NCBI GenBank assembly: GCA_965224675.1
Contig: CBDDAA010000002.1
Span: 1,860,001 to 1,924,000 of the forward strand
Reading direction: 5' to 3'
Origin: UBA7957 sp965224675
Lineage (GTDB): Bacteria > Pseudomonadota > Gammaproteobacteria > Granulosicoccales > Granulosicoccaceae
Length of the DNA stretch: 64,000 bases
Shown: positions 63,703 through 64,000 of the stretch, piece after piece
How the letters are laid out: the number at the start of each line of letters is the position of its first letter
Numbering within the stretch: the stretch's first letter is position 1
The notes under the pieces: model-generated
What the model saw: the letters and a program-made list of their open reading frames with translations, nothing else
What the model was told of the DNA's origin: nothing
The model's database searches: none
Program-made: the position numbers and the translations under genes

Positions 63703-63799
63703 TTGTGGGAATCGCTAATTTTCAGTGCGCCGGTTGTTGGCGCATGTCCAGTCGCCCTACGGGCTCCTTACCATGCGCCAACAACCGGCAATCCCACAA
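63703..63799. repeat. Long palindrome within the IS, upstream of orfA
   Basis: The arms GCCGGTTGTTGGCGCATG (63729-63746) and CATGCGCCAACAACCGGC (63772-63789) pair perfectly over 18 bases, with outer arms TTGTGGGA (63703-63710) and TCCCACAA (63792-63799). The loop contains CGCCCTACGGG. It lies 21 bases before the orfA start and would fold strongly as RNA or cruciform DNA. Confidence 0.8.
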
Positions 63800-63861
63800 T
63801 GTTAACCCCCAAACAATAAAGGTTAATAATAGAGGCGACAGATATCCTGACAGAGGGGGCT

Positions 63862-63957
63862 GTTGAGCTTCATCGCTCTCATGTTATGGAGAAAATGCAG
63901 GCTAGATCTGTGGCTGACATTGTCCGCTTTGAACAGATAATGCATCCTGACACATGA
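63862..63957 (+). pseudogene. FixJ-type response regulator, 3' part
   Basis: Reads VELHRSHVMEKMQARSVADI, then VRFEQIMHPDT and TGA at 63955-63957. It is the missing end of the LuxR-type HTH, in frame with the 5' part once the element and one copy of CTGT are removed, giving a 205-residue protein, the normal length of FixJ. Confidence 0.87.
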
Positions 63958-64000
63958 TAGGGTGAAGGTGAAATCATTGTACTTCGAATGGCGGAAATAA

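Larger units (their letters stand above)
62085..63859 (-). mobile_element. IS3-like insertion sequence
   Basis: About 1775 bases, inserted in the FixJ-type gene. The ends are imperfect inverted repeats; both contain ATCTGTCGCCTC reading inward, preceded by CTGTCA. CTGT is found on both sides (62081-62084 and 63860-63863), consistent with a 4-bp target duplication. It holds overlapping orfA and orfB on the minus strand, and a long palindrome upstream of orfA. All parts look intact, so it may be active. Confidence 0.82.

Overview
The window is chromosomal DNA of a Gram-negative bacterium, most likely a gammaproteobacterium. It carries TamA/TamB, an enterobacterial-type order of sensor kinase, QseG-like lipoprotein and sigma-54 response regulator, a ThiBPQ thiamine importer under a TPP riboswitch, and an AddB/AddA-like nuclease-helicase pair of the kind seen in proteobacteria. 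Base composition is moderately AT-rich. I cannot place it below class. No rRNA, tRNA or CRISPR array was seen.

Layout. 0-10.5 kb: SnoaL-like protein, a small SAM methyltransferase, a two-helix membrane protein, a beta-barrel protein, GalE, then the overlapping addB-like and addA-like genes. 10.6-11.2 kb: two abutting, CTAG-bounded inverted-repeat elements (MITE-like). 11.2-16.7 kb: thiopurine methyltransferase, a 29-residue membrane peptide, and a run of XpaC-like, TelA-like, SPFH/GYF and double zinc-ribbon genes that looks like an envelope-stress operon. 17-22 kb: SRPBCC protein, uracil-DNA-glycosylase-like protein, EamA transporter, and a coiled-coil plus OmpA/BON envelope pair. 22.7-27 kb: thiamine salvage (thiamine pyrophosphokinase facing thiB-thiP-thiQ behind a TPP riboswitch). 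27-34 kb: GNAT, SH3 protein, glycerophosphodiesterase and the GlrR/QseG/GlrK-type set, with a third CTAG element lying exactly between the kinase and lipoprotein genes. 34-42.8 kb: EF-hand protein, retropepsin-like protease, BioY, GGDEF/degenerate-EAL protein, a large membrane protein that looks like an M48 peptidase without its HExxH, and a clan GH-A-like lipoprotein. 42.8-53.9 kb: TamB and TamA, an alpha/beta hydrolase lacking its serine nucleophile, ABM and DUF6122 genes, MscS channel, lectin-like protein, RluA-type pseudouridine synthase.

53.9-58 kb is an accessory island: an HNH-nuclease remnant, a DUF4160/DUF2442 pair, a dead brnT/brnA toxin-antitoxin module with a frameshift in each gene, an AT-rich DUF2971 gene and an intact FitA/VapC-type pair, with a short repeat recurring between them. 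58-64 kb holds an acetolactate-synthase-like and aldehyde-dehydrogenase gene pair, divergent from a FixJ-type response regulator gene split by an IS3-like element; the regulator can be rebuilt in frame across the insertion.

For novelty the best leads are the CTAG-ended element that supplies the stop codon of the kinase gene and the start codon of the lipoprotein gene, the HExxH-less M48-like membrane protein, and the XpaC/TelA/SPFH/zinc-ribbon cluster with its small leader membrane peptide. All starts and functions were read from the sequence by eye; no database search was run.
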